Part shown: positions 1-5,411 of the stretch, in pieces | How the letters are laid out: every line of letters starts with the position of its first letter | Position numbering within the stretch: position 1 is the stretch's first letter | Source: Gammaproteobacteria bacterium | GTDB taxonomy: Bacteria; Pseudomonadota; Gammaproteobacteria; Pseudomonadales; DSM-25080 | Assembly: GCA_013372965.1 (NCBI GenBank) | Contig: JABXIR010000027.1 | Span: 1 to 7,934, forward strand | Reading direction: 5' to 3' | DNA length: 7,934 bases | Translations under genes and position numbers: made by a program | Notes under the pieces: generated by a model | Seen by the model: only the letters and a program-made list of their open reading frames with translations | The model's database searches: none | What the model was told of the DNA's origin: nothing

Positions 1-81
1 ATGGAAGAAGGTCTACGTTTCGCAATCCGCGAAGGTGGCCGTACCGTTGGTGCTGGTGTTGTTGCAAAGATTATCGAATAA
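1..81 (+). CDS. tuf: Elongation factor Tu, C-terminal 26 residues (5' partial)
   Basis: Frame 1 encodes 26 residues and a TAA stop; they include GLRFAIREGG and end in VGAGVVAKIIE, the highly conserved end of EF-Tu domain III. EF-Tu is the GTPase that delivers aminoacyl-tRNA to the ribosomal A site in the cytoplasm; domain III contacts the tRNA and EF-Ts. The ATG at position 1 is an internal Met codon of the family, not the start, so about 370 residues lie upstream of the window. Its position just before rpsJ fits the last gene of a str operon (rpsL-rpsG-fusA-tuf), and a strong terminator directly follows. The KIIE ending resembles Pseudomonas-type EF-Tu more than the E. coli ending. The family call is essentially certain; whether this is tufA or tufB cannot be told from the protein. 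Confidence 0.97.
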   Translation: MEEGLRFAIREGGRTVGAGVVAKIIE

Positions 82-100
82 TCTTTCACAATACTCATCT

Positions 101-130
101 AAAAAAGGCTGCCTTCGGGTGGCCTTTTTT
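101..130 (+). terminator. Intrinsic terminator of tuf / str operon
   Basis: A 13-bp stem (101-113 with 118-130) closes on a C(TTCG)G tetraloop at 114-117, one of the most stable RNA loops known. Pairing is complete if two adjacent G-U wobbles are allowed (110/121 and 111/120). The 3' arm ends in six T residues and the 5' arm starts with six A residues. It begins 19 bp after the tuf stop codon, so it should end str-operon transcription and separate it from the S10 promoter downstream. Read on the minus strand, the two wobbles become A-C mismatches and the loop becomes CGAA, so it is mainly a plus-strand terminator. Confidence 0.95.
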
Positions 131-226
131 ATTGTTTGCGCGAGGCATTTTGGCGTTCGCAGGGCGTTCTAGAAGTATGCGTAGAATTGCTCACGGAATA
201 ATCTAGTTTCTAAAGGGGTTATTGCC
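131..226. other. Non-coding spacer between tuf terminator and S10 promoter
   Basis: This 96-bp stretch holds no plausible gene. Visible small patterns are a 7-bp direct repeat, GGCGTTC at 152-158 and 163-169, with starts 11 bp apart, and a palindrome TTCTAGAA at 167-174. A TAGAAT hexamer at 182-187 looks like a -10 box but has no -35 partner at proper spacing. Nothing further can be supported. Confidence 0.5.
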
Positions 227-264
227 TTGACATTGCCCTGCTCAGCACATAGAATTCGCGCTCC
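227..264 (+). promoter_or_regulatory. Sigma70 promoter of the S10 operon
   Basis: The -35 box is a perfect TTGACA at 227-232 and the -10 box is TAGAAT at 250-255, with the optimal 17-bp spacer. Transcription should start near 262-264, giving a leader of about 107 nt before rpsJ. The -10 box is followed by a GC-rich discriminator (CGCGC at 257-261), a feature that in other bacteria goes with ppGpp/DksA (stringent) repression of ribosomal promoters; that regulation is inferred here. It is the only convincing promoter in the window and probably drives everything downstream to the window end. Confidence 0.9.
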
Positions 265-369
265 AATTTTATGCTTTGGCGGAAATTGGAATAATTGATG
301 TGCTTAATTTATTGAGTACAAAAAGAGGAAAACTGTCATAACGGCAGCTTTAATTTTGGAGTTTAATCA
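262..369 (+). promoter_or_regulatory. S10 operon 5' leader with two hairpins (candidate L4 autoregulatory leader)
   Basis: The AT-rich leader contains a perfect 8-bp stem (262-269 with 283-290, 13-nt loop). A second hairpin has CTGTC at 333-337 pairing with GGCAG at 343-347 around a 5-nt loop, and can be extended by AAA/TTT (330-332 with 349-351) past a bulged C348. The T-rich run TTTAATTTT (349-357) follows, then the rpsJ Shine-Dalgarno GGAG (358-361). In E. coli, L4 binds the S10 leader and causes both attenuation and translational repression. The layout here, a hairpin plus T-rich tract just before the first ribosome-binding site, is compatible with that. Sequence homology to the E. coli leader is not evident by eye, so the L4 role is inference. 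Confidence 0.55.
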
Positions 370-681
370 ATGCAGAGCCAACGCATCCGCATTCGTCTGA
401 AAGCATTCGACCATCGTTTAATCGATTCGTCTGCGCAGGAGATTGTCGATACTGCGAAGCGCACTGGCGCGCAGGTTCGTGGTCCTATTCCACTGCCTAC
501 ACGCAAAGAGCGTTACACCATCCTGGTTTCACCGCACGTCAACAAAGACGCGCGTGATCAGTATGAAATTCGCACACATAAGCGCATGCTCGACATCGTT
601 GAGCCAACAGAAAAAACTGTTGACGCGTTGATGAAGTTAGATTTGGCGGCTGGTGTCGAGGTTCAAATTAGCCTCGGTTAA
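370..681 (+). CDS. rpsJ: 30S ribosomal protein S10 (NusE)
   Basis: The 103-residue product has the length of E. coli S10 and starts MQSQRIRIRLKAFDHRLID. S10 sits in the 30S head. It also acts as NusE, pairing with NusB in transcription antitermination, including on rRNA operons. The long loop that reaches into the head core is intact (about residues 46-68), with SPHVNKDARDQYEIR at 54-68. Val57, where tigecycline-resistance changes are known in other bacteria, is the usual valine. The family signature with GPIPLPTRKERYT is at 38-50. The start is supported by GGAG at 358-361, 8 nt upstream. This is the first gene of the operon, preceded by promoter and leader. Unlike the downstream junctions, it is followed by a 108-bp structured spacer before rplC. 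Confidence 0.99.
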   Translation: MQSQRIRIRLKAFDHRLIDSSAQEIVDTAKRTGAQVRGPIPLPTRKERYTILVSPHVNKDARDQYEIRTHKRMLDIVEPTEKTVDALMKLDLAAGVEVQISLG

Positions 682-789
682 CCGCAACCCACAAAATATA
701 CAAAGTCTAACCGCCCGGTTAGGTCTTGTGTAACGCCCTAAACCGGGGCGGCCATAGAGGGTTAAGCCCCGTACACGAGAGGTGAAAAC
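682..789 (+). promoter_or_regulatory. Structured rpsJ-rplC spacer with mutually exclusive hairpins
   Basis: This 108-bp gap is the longest within the operon. Hairpin A pairs CTAACC (707-712) with GGTTAG (717-722). It extends outward to about 697/732 through further pairs, with a bulged A704 and T724. Hairpin B pairs CGGGGC (744-749) with GCCCCG (766-771), all G-C, with a 16-nt loop, ending 7 nt before the rplC ribosome-binding site GAGGT (779-783). Strand CGGTTAGG (716-723) can instead pair with CCTAAACCG (737-745, one bulged A), which would break both A and B. CGCCC (734-738) with GGGCG (746-750) is a further competitor. No T-run follows hairpin B, so control of rplC translation or mRNA processing is likelier than intrinsic termination. 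I see no promoter here. The function is unproven. Confidence 0.45.
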
Positions 790-1422
790 ATGACAATTGG
801 TATTGTCGGTCGTAAGAGCGGTATGACCCGCGTCTTTACAGAATCAGGTGTTTCTATCCCTGTATCCGTGATTGAAGTTGATAGCAATCGCGTTGTTCAG
901 GTAAAAACAGCTGACACTGATGGCTATTCTGCTGTGCAAGTCACAACAGGCAGTCGTCGTGCCTCCCGCGTCAATAAAGCACTCACAGGTCACTTTGCTA
1001 AGGCTGGCGTAGAAGCTGGTCGTGGACTTTGGGAATTCCGTGCAGAAGATCACGGTCTCGAAGTTGGTGGTGAAGTTTCACTTGAAGTGTTTGAAGCGGG
1101 ACAGAAGGTAGATGTAACCGGTACATCGAAAGGTAAGGGTTTCCAAGGCGGTGTTAAGCGCTGGAACTTCGCTACTCAAGATGCTACTCACGGTAACTCT
1201 TTGTCTCATCGTGCTCCAGGTTCAATCGGTCAGTGCCAGACTCCAGGTCGAGTCTTTAAAGGCAAGAAAATGGCCGGTCATATGGGCGCAGAGCGCGTAA
1301 CTGTTCAAAACTTAGAGATCGTTCGTGTAGATAGCGAGCGTGGCCTTATTTTGATCAAGGGCGCGATCCCTGGTGCTCCAGGTGGCGATATTGTCGTCAA
1401 GCCTGCAGTTAAAGCATCCTGA
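790..1422 (+). CDS. rplC: 50S ribosomal protein L3
   Basis: The 210-residue product is one longer than E. coli L3. It starts MTIGIVGRKSGMTRVF and carries the L3 signature around residues 113-165 (SKGKGFQGGVKRW, then HRAPGSIGQCQTPGRVFKGK). L3 binds 23S rRNA early in 50S assembly, and its central extension reaches toward the peptidyl-transferase centre. Gln150, in the GQCQTPG motif, is at the position that PrmB methylates in E. coli. The neighbouring residue is Cys149, where E. coli has Asn. The start is supported by GAGGT at 779-783, 6 nt before ATG. The gene follows a structured spacer, so it may have its own translational control point. The stop TGA is embedded in the rplD ribosome-binding site, which suggests coupling to the next gene. 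Confidence 0.99.
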   Translation: MTIGIVGRKSGMTRVFTESGVSIPVSVIEVDSNRVVQVKTADTDGYSAVQVTTGSRRASRVNKALTGHFAKAGVEAGRGLWEFRAEDHGLEVGGEVSLEVFEAGQKVDVTGTSKGKGFQGGVKRWNFATQDATHGNSLSHRAPGSIGQCQTPGRVFKGKKMAGHMGAERVTVQNLEIVRVDSERGLILIKGAIPGAPGGDIVVKPAVKAS

Positions 1423-1433
1423 GGAGGTTACCG

Positions 1434-2048
1434 ATGGAATTAAATCTTTCTACACCGGAAGGCGCAAAAGGAACAGTTGAAGTTTCTGACGTGGCTTTTG
1501 GTCGTGAGTTTAACGCCGACCTGGTTCACCAGGCAGTAACGGCGTTTTTAGCGGGTGCTCGTCAGGGTACGCGTGCTCAAAAAACACGTTCAGACGTGTC
1601 TGGCGGTGGTAAGAAGCCATGGCGTCAGAAGGGTAGTGGCCGCGCACGTGCGGGTACGATCCGTTCACCGATCTGGCGTGGGGGCGGTAAAGCATTTGCG
1701 GCTCGCCCACAGGATCATTCACAAAAACTTAACAAGAAAATGTACCGTGCTGCGATGCAGTGCATCTTGTCTGAGCTAGCTCGCACTGACCGTTTGGTTG
1801 TGGTTGAGTCGTTCGAACTTGAAGCGCCAAAGACAAAAGCATTGGTTCAGAAGCTTGCAGCATTTGAAGCAAGCCACACCTTGATTGTGACTGAAGAAGT
1901 TTGCGAAAACCTTTACTTGTCAGCTCGTAACCTTCACACCGTTGAAGTATGCGACGTAGCAGCAGCTAACCCAGTTAGCCTTGTTCACTACGAGAAAGTC
2001 ATTGTAACGGTTGATGCGCTTAAGAAGTTTGAGGAGATGTTAGGATGA
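1434..2048 (+). CDS. rplD: 50S ribosomal protein L4
   Basis: The 204-residue product aligns across its length with the 201-residue E. coli L4. It has a globular domain plus the long tunnel loop at about residues 44-95, with QGTRAQKTRSDV, GGGKKPWRQKGSGRARAG and FAARPQDHSQKLNKKMYR. The loop forms part of the narrow constriction of the peptide exit tunnel. Lys66 in WRQKG corresponds to E. coli Lys63, a site of erythromycin-resistance mutations, and has the sensitive-type residue. In E. coli, L4 is also the repressor of this operon, acting on the S10 leader; whether it does so here is unknown. Translation starts from an excellent AGGAGGT (1422-1428) that overlaps the rplC stop. The 3' end overlaps rplW by 4 bp (ATGA). 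Confidence 0.99.
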   Translation: MELNLSTPEGAKGTVEVSDVAFGREFNADLVHQAVTAFLAGARQGTRAQKTRSDVSGGGKKPWRQKGSGRARAGTIRSPIWRGGGKAFAARPQDHSQKLNKKMYRAAMQCILSELARTDRLVVVESFELEAPKTKALVQKLAAFEASHTLIVTEEVCENLYLSARNLHTVEVCDVAAANPVSLVHYEKVIVTVDALKKFEEMLG

Positions 2049-2341
2049 ACCAAGAGCGTCTATTCAAAGTTATCTTAGGACCGCAGGTTACTGAGAAAGC
2101 AGCGCTTGCAGCTGAGTCTGCAAACACTGTGGTATTCAAGGTGACGACTGACTCAACCAAGCTTGAAGTTAAAGCAGCTATCGAAAAGCTTTTCGAGGTT
2201 AAGGTTGAAGATGTGCGCATTTTGAATGTTAAAGGCAAGACTAAGCGTACTCGCTACGGTCTTGGTAAGCGCAACGATTGGAAGAAAGCGTATGTTCGTT
2301 TGGCTGAAGGCCAGGACATCGATTTCTCGTCGGTTGAGTAA
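2045..2341 (+). CDS. rplW: 50S ribosomal protein L23
   Basis: The 98-residue product (E. coli 100) starts MNQERLFKVILGPQVTEKA. L23 lies at the exit of the peptide tunnel and is the docking site of trigger factor and a contact for SRP. Glu17 in the VTEKA motif matches E. coli Glu18, the key trigger-factor contact. Other family landmarks are KLEVKAAIEKLFEVKVEDVR (39-58) and the basic loop GKTKRTRYGLGKRNDWKKAY (64-83). The start codon lies inside the end of rplD: ATGA at 2045-2048 contains both the rplW ATG and the rplD TGA, with GAGGAG at 2031-2036 as ribosome-binding site. Translation is therefore probably coupled to rplD. A 93-residue open frame on the opposite strand here is a shadow. Confidence 0.99.
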   Translation: MNQERLFKVILGPQVTEKAALAAESANTVVFKVTTDSTKLEVKAAIEKLFEVKVEDVRILNVKGKTKRTRYGLGKRNDWKKAYVRLAEGQDIDFSSVE

Positions 2342-2352
2342 GGGGAAGAGTC

Positions 2353-3177
2353 ATGGCAGTTATTAAACGTAAACCTACGTCTCCTGGTCGCCGTCACGTT
2401 GTTAGCGTCGTTAACCCGGATCTTCACAAAGGTGCTCCATATGCGCCGCTTCTTGAAAAGAAGTCGAAGTCTGGTGGTCGTAACAACACTGGTCGTATCA
2501 CGACTCGTCACCGTGGTGGCGGTCACAAGCAGCACTACCGTGTTATCGACTTTAAGCGTAACAAAGACGGTATTCCTGCAAAGGTTGAGCGCATTGAGTA
2601 CGATCCGAATCGTACTGCATTTATCGCGCTAGTATGCTACGCCGATGGTGAGCGTCGTTACATCATTGCACCTAAAGGTGTAAAGGCTGGTGACGTAATC
2701 CAAAGCGGTGAGTCTGCGCCAATCAAAGCTGGTAACACGTTGCCACTTCGCAACATGCCAGTTGGTTCGGTCATCCACTGTATCGAAATGAAGCCTGGTA
2801 AAGGTGCACAGCTTGCACGTTCAGCGGGTGCTTCGGTTCAGTTGGTTGCACGTGAAGGTCAATATGCAACAATCCGTCTTCGCTCTGGCGAAATGCGTAA
2901 AGTTCCAGTTGATTGCCGTGCGACTTTGGGTGAAGTATCAAACTCAGAGCACAGCTTACGCTCGTTGGGTAAAGCAGGTGCCACTCGCTGGCGCGGTATT
3001 CGCCCAACAGTGCGCGGTGTTGCAATGAACCCGGTTGACCACCCACACGGTGGTGGTGAAGGTCGTACATCTGGTGGCCGTCATCCTGTTACGCCATGGG
3101 GCGTTCCAACCAAGGGTTACAAAACTCGCTCGAACAAGCGTACCGATAAGTTTATCGTACGTCGTCGTAGCAAGTAA
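2353..3177 (+). CDS. rplB: 50S ribosomal protein L2
   Basis: The 274-residue product (E. coli 273) is a full L2, a primary 23S rRNA-binding protein required for subunit association and for the peptidyl-transferase active state. The N-terminal RNA-binding part has GRITTRHRGGGHKQHYR (47-63), and the central beta-barrel domains span about 75-200. The C-terminal signature MNPVDHPHGGGEGR is at 225-238. His230, counting the first Met, equals the conserved His229 of E. coli mature numbering, important for peptidyl-transferase activity. The C-terminus ends KFIVRRRSK, as in the family. The region around GRTSGGRHP (237-245) has one residue more than E. coli. The start ATG follows AGGGGA (2341-2346), which overlaps the rplW stop, 11 bp after that gene. 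Confidence 0.99.
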   Translation: MAVIKRKPTSPGRRHVVSVVNPDLHKGAPYAPLLEKKSKSGGRNNTGRITTRHRGGGHKQHYRVIDFKRNKDGIPAKVERIEYDPNRTAFIALVCYADGERRYIIAPKGVKAGDVIQSGESAPIKAGNTLPLRNMPVGSVIHCIEMKPGKGAQLARSAGASVQLVAREGQYATIRLRSGEMRKVPVDCRATLGEVSNSEHSLRSLGKAGATRWRGIRPTVRGVAMNPVDHPHGGGEGRTSGGRHPVTPWGVPTKGYKTRSNKRTDKFIVRRRSK

Positions 3178-3178
3178 C

Positions 3179-3184
3179 GGAGGG
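3179..3184 (+). promoter_or_regulatory. Ribosome-binding site that selects the GTG start of rpsS
   Basis: GGAGGG lies 8 nt before the GTG at 3193, an ideal distance. A nearer ATG (3186-3188) is only 1 nt from the end of the motif and in another reading frame, so it is too close for efficient use. The conserved S19 N-terminus PRSLKKGPF begins directly after the GTG, so GTG is the real start. Confidence 0.85.
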
Positions 3185-3192
3185 TATGAAAA

Positions 3193-3471
3193 GTGCCACG
3201 TTCACTTAAGAAAGGTCCATTTGTAGACTTGCACCTAATGAAAAAAGTGCAGACTGCAATTGATAACAACGACAAGCGCCCGGTTAAGACCTGGTCACGT
3301 CGTTCAATGATTTTGCCAGAGATGATCGGTCTGACCATCGCGGTTCACAACGGGCAACAACACGTTCCTGTTTTGATCAACGAAGAGATGATTGGCCATA
3401 AGCTTGGTGAGTTCGCCGGTACCCGCAACTATCGCGGTCATATCGTCGATAAGAAAGCTAAGAAGCGTTAA
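3193..3471 (+). CDS. rpsS: 30S ribosomal protein S19 (GTG start)
   Basis: The 92-residue product equals the usual length of bacterial S19. It starts (f)MPRSLKKGPFVDLHLMKKV and includes KTWSRRSMILPEMIGLTIAV (32-51) and the C-terminal signature KLGEFAGTRNYRGHIVDKK (70-88). S19 forms a complex with S13 in the 30S head, near the A-site finger and the intersubunit bridges. The start codon is GTG, the only non-ATG start in the window. It is supported by homology (Pro-Arg-Ser directly after the start) and by GGAGGG 8 nt upstream. An out-of-frame ATG sits between that motif and the start. The gene follows rplB by 15 bp and precedes rplV by 17 bp. Confidence 0.98.
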   Translation: MPRSLKKGPFVDLHLMKKVQTAIDNNDKRPVKTWSRRSMILPEMIGLTIAVHNGQQHVPVLINEEMIGHKLGEFAGTRNYRGHIVDKKAKKR

Positions 3472-3488
3472 ACACTGGAGTAACGGAA

Positions 3489-3821
3489 ATGGAAGTAGCT
3501 GCAAAACTAAAAGGCGCGCGCATCTCAGCGCAGAAAGCTCGCCTCGTAGCAGACCAGATTCGCGGCAAAGGTGTTGAAGAAGCGCTAGATATTCTAGCTT
3601 TCAGCCCTAAGAAAGCAGCTGGTTTAATGAAGAAGGTGCTCGAGTCTGCGATTGCAAACGCTGAGCATAATGAAGGTGCGGATGTCGACGAATTGAAGGT
3701 CTCAACGGTCTTTGTCGACGAAGGTATGACTATGAAGCGTATTCGCCCACGTGCAAAAGGACGTGCGGATCGAATTTTTAAGCGTTCATGTCATATCACC
3801 GTGAAAGTTTCTGAACAGTAA
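3489..3821 (+). CDS. rplV: 50S ribosomal protein L22
   Basis: The 110-residue product has the length of E. coli L22. It has a globular domain (RISAQKARLVADQIRGK, residues 11-27) and the long beta-hairpin that lines the exit tunnel (about 78-98), with VDEGMTMKRIRPRAKGRADR. Met82-Lys83-Arg84, whose deletion gives macrolide resistance in E. coli, are present at the same numbering. L22 contacts all domains of 23S rRNA and, with L4, forms the tunnel constriction. The start ATG follows GGAG (3477-3480) at 8 nt. The N-terminus MEVAAKLKGARIS is of the MEV/MET type seen in gammaproteobacteria. The next gene, rpsC, begins 24 bp after the stop. Confidence 0.99.
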   Translation: MEVAAKLKGARISAQKARLVADQIRGKGVEEALDILAFSPKKAAGLMKKVLESAIANAEHNEGADVDELKVSTVFVDEGMTMKRIRPRAKGRADRIFKRSCHITVKVSEQ

Positions 3822-3845
3822 CTTTAGGTTGTAGGAGACCATTCA

Positions 3846-4529
3846 ATGGGTCAAAAAGTACATCCAGTCGGTATCCGCCTCGGCATCGTCAAGGAGCATA
3901 ACTCTACTTGGTATGCCAACAGCGGAGAGTACGCCGATAACCTGTACACTGATATCACGGTTCGCGACTTCATCAAGAAGAAGCTAGCGAACGCGTCGGT
4001 AAGCCGTGTACAGATCGAGCGTCCGGCTCAGTCAGCACGTATTACGATTCACACGGCTCGCCCTGGTATCGTAATCGGTAAAAAAGGCGAAGATGTTGAA
4101 GTTCTTCGCAACGAATGTTCGAAGATGATGGGCGTACCTGTCCAGATCAACATCGAAGAAATTCGTAAACCTGATCTTGATGCAGCACTTGTTGCTCAAA
4201 ACGTCGGCTCACAGCTTGAGCGTCGTGTTATGTTCCGTCGTGCTATGAAGCGCGCGGTGCAGAACGCTATGCGTGGCGGTGCGCAGGGTATCAAGATTCA
4301 GTTAAGCGGCCGTCTAGGCGGCGCAGATATCGCTCGTTCAGAGTGGTACCGTGAGGGTCGTGTACCTCTTCACACACTGCGCGCCGATATTGACTACGGC
4401 ACTTTTGAAGCGATGACTACCTACGGGATCATCGGTATCAAGGTGTGGGTATTCAAGGGCGAGATCATTGGCGATAACGCACCAGTTGAAGCAAAGCCTG
4501 CTAAAACTGGCAAGAAGAAAGCTAAGTAA
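3846..4529 (+). CDS. rpsC: 30S ribosomal protein S3
   Basis: The 227-residue product (E. coli 233) starts MGQKVHPVGIRLGI. A type II KH domain covers about residues 39-107, with the GKKG loop at 78-81 in RPGIVIGKKGEDVEVLR. The C-terminal S3 domain carries QLSGRLGGADIARSEWYREG (152-171). Arg131, Arg132 and Lys135 match the E. coli residues credited with the mRNA helicase activity of the 30S entry channel. S3 lies with S4 and S5 at the mRNA entry site. The tail (212-227) is Ala/Lys/Pro-rich, ends TGKKKAK and is probably disordered, which is usual and variable in the family. AGGAG at 3833-3837 supports the start, and rplP follows after 11 bp. Confidence 0.99.
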   Translation: MGQKVHPVGIRLGIVKEHNSTWYANSGEYADNLYTDITVRDFIKKKLANASVSRVQIERPAQSARITIHTARPGIVIGKKGEDVEVLRNECSKMMGVPVQINIEEIRKPDLDAALVAQNVGSQLERRVMFRRAMKRAVQNAMRGGAQGIKIQLSGRLGGADIARSEWYREGRVPLHTLRADIDYGTFEAMTTYGIIGIKVWVFKGEIIGDNAPVEAKPAKTGKKKAK

Positions 4530-4540
4530 GGAGTACGCAT

Positions 4541-4954
4541 ATGTTACAACCAAAGCGTACGAAGTTCCGCAAGATGATGAAAGGCCGCAACCGTGGCTTG
4601 GCACTTCGCGGCAGCAAAGTTAGCTTCGGCGAATTCGGCTTGAAATCAACAGGTCGTGGTCGAATCACTGCACGTCAGATCGAGGCAGCACGTCGTGCTA
4701 TGACTCGTCGTATTAAGCGTGGTGGTAAGATCTGGATCCGTGTTTTCCCTGATAAACCGATTACCAACAAGCCCCTAGAAGTTCGTATGGGTAAAGGTAA
4801 GGGTTCTGTGGAATACTGGGTTGCTCAAATTCAACCAGGCAAAGTTCTTTACGAGATCGAAGGTGTCGATGAAGAGCTAGCGCGTGAGGCGTTCCGTCTT
4901 GCAGCGGCTAAGTTGCCTGTTTCAACAACCTTTGTTAAACGGCAGGTGATGTGA
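4541..4954 (+). CDS. rplP: 50S ribosomal protein L16
   Basis: The 137-residue product (E. coli 136) begins MLQPKRTKFRKMMKGRNRG. L16 binds near the A-site tRNA and the base of the L7/L12 stalk and is a late assembly protein. Visible family segments are GRGRITARQIEAARRAMTRR (38-57), GKIWIRVFPDKPITNKP (62-78) and VRMGKGKGSVEYWVAQIQPG (81-100). Arg82 corresponds to E. coli Arg81, the residue hydroxylated by RoxA (YcfD). The single extra residue lies near GLALRGSKVSFG, upstream of it. The start ATG follows TAAGGAGT (4527-4534), which includes the rpsC stop codon. The 3' end (TGA 4952-4954) overlaps the rpmC start by one base (TGATG), so the two genes are probably translationally coupled. Confidence 0.99.
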   Translation: MLQPKRTKFRKMMKGRNRGLALRGSKVSFGEFGLKSTGRGRITARQIEAARRAMTRRIKRGGKIWIRVFPDKPITNKPLEVRMGKGKGSVEYWVAQIQPGKVLYEIEGVDEELAREAFRLAAAKLPVSTTFVKRQVM

Positions 4955-5145
4955 TGAACGCAAGTGAACTTCGTGAAAAGTCTGTCGAGGAGCTGAATGC
5001 AGTTCTTCTCGAGAAGCTGGAAGAGCAGTTCAAACTGCGCATGCAGTACTCTACCGGCCAGCTCACCCAAACTCACTTGTTGAAGCAAGTACGTCGCGAC
5101 ATCGCGCGTATCAAGACTTCACTAACGCAGAAGGCAGGTGAATAA
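4954..5145 (+). CDS. rpmC: 50S ribosomal protein L29
   Basis: Starting at ATG 4954, the product has 63 residues, as in E. coli, and begins MNASELREKSVEELNAVL, close to the family's typical N-terminus. An in-frame GTG at 4951 would add one residue. I prefer the ATG because it restores the usual length and lies 5 nt after AGGTG (4944-4948). L29 is two antiparallel helices (about 4-30 and 38-60, with the GQLTQTHLLKQVRRDIARIK segment at 35-54). It sits beside L23 at the tunnel exit and contributes to the trigger-factor and SRP docking area. The start overlaps the rplP stop by one base. The gene's last codons hold AGGTGA (5136-5141), the ribosome-binding site of rpsQ, so rpsQ translation is probably coupled to it. 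Confidence 0.97.
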   Translation: MNASELREKSVEELNAVLLEKLEEQFKLRMQYSTGQLTQTHLLKQVRRDIARIKTSLTQKAGE

Positions 5146-5147
5146 TC

Positions 5148-5411
5148 ATGGCTGAGCAAAAAGTAGTACGTACGCTTACTGGTAAAGTAGTAAGCGACAA
5201 AATGGACAAGACAGTCACTGTACTTGTAGAGCGTAAGGTAAAGCACCCGATCTACGGTAAGTATGTTGTTAAGTCTACAAAGGTTAAAGCACACGACGAA
5301 AACAACGAGTGTAAGATGGGCGACAAAGTCACCATTCAAGAAACTCGTCCTGTTTCTAAGCATAAGTCGTTTGTTTTGAAGTCTATCAACGAGCGCGCGG
5401 CGGAAATTTAA
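5148..5411 (+). CDS. rpsQ: 30S ribosomal protein S17
   Basis: The 87-residue product (E. coli 84) starts MAEQKVVRTLTGKVVSDKMD. It is an OB-fold protein that binds 16S rRNA early in 30S body assembly. Conserved parts are GKVVSDKMDKTVTV (12-25), VKHPIYGKY (31-39) and AHDENNECKMGDKV (48-61). His33 in the HPIYGK loop is conserved; this loop is linked to neamine resistance and assembly in E. coli. The gene begins 2 bp after rpmC with AGGTGA inside the rpmC end, so translation should be coupled. It is the last gene of the classical S10 operon. Its stop codon TAA (5409-5411) lies within the 5' arm of a hairpin that follows immediately. Confidence 0.99.
   Translation: MAEQKVVRTLTGKVVSDKMDKTVTVLVERKVKHPIYGKYVVKSTKVKAHDENNECKMGDKVTIQETRPVSKHKSFVLKSINERAAEI

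Noticed and set aside
182..187. TAGAAT hexamer as a second promoter -10 box
   Set aside because: No -35-like hexamer 16-18 bp upstream and no TGn extension; the 227-255 promoter is far better.
271..315. Possible leader peptides in the S10 leader: ATG 271-294 (MLWRKLE) and ATG 298-315 (MCLIY)
   Set aside because: The first has no ribosome-binding site and starts in a hairpin loop. The second has only a weak GGA upstream. Neither has a run of regulatory codons.
744..771. GC-rich hairpin after rpsJ as an intrinsic terminator
   Set aside because: There is no T-run after the 3' arm, and rplC must be expressed with the rest of the operon; kept as a regulatory structure instead.
2254..2535. 93-residue minus-strand open frame across rplW and rplB, and similar frames on both strands elsewhere
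   Set aside because: All overlap conserved genes over most of their length, and their translations are low-complexity (T/S/R-rich) products of the codon bias of those genes.
4951..4956. GTG at 4951 as the start of rpmC
   Set aside because: It would add one residue; the ATG at 4954 gives the 63-residue family length with a proper AGGTG at 5 nt.
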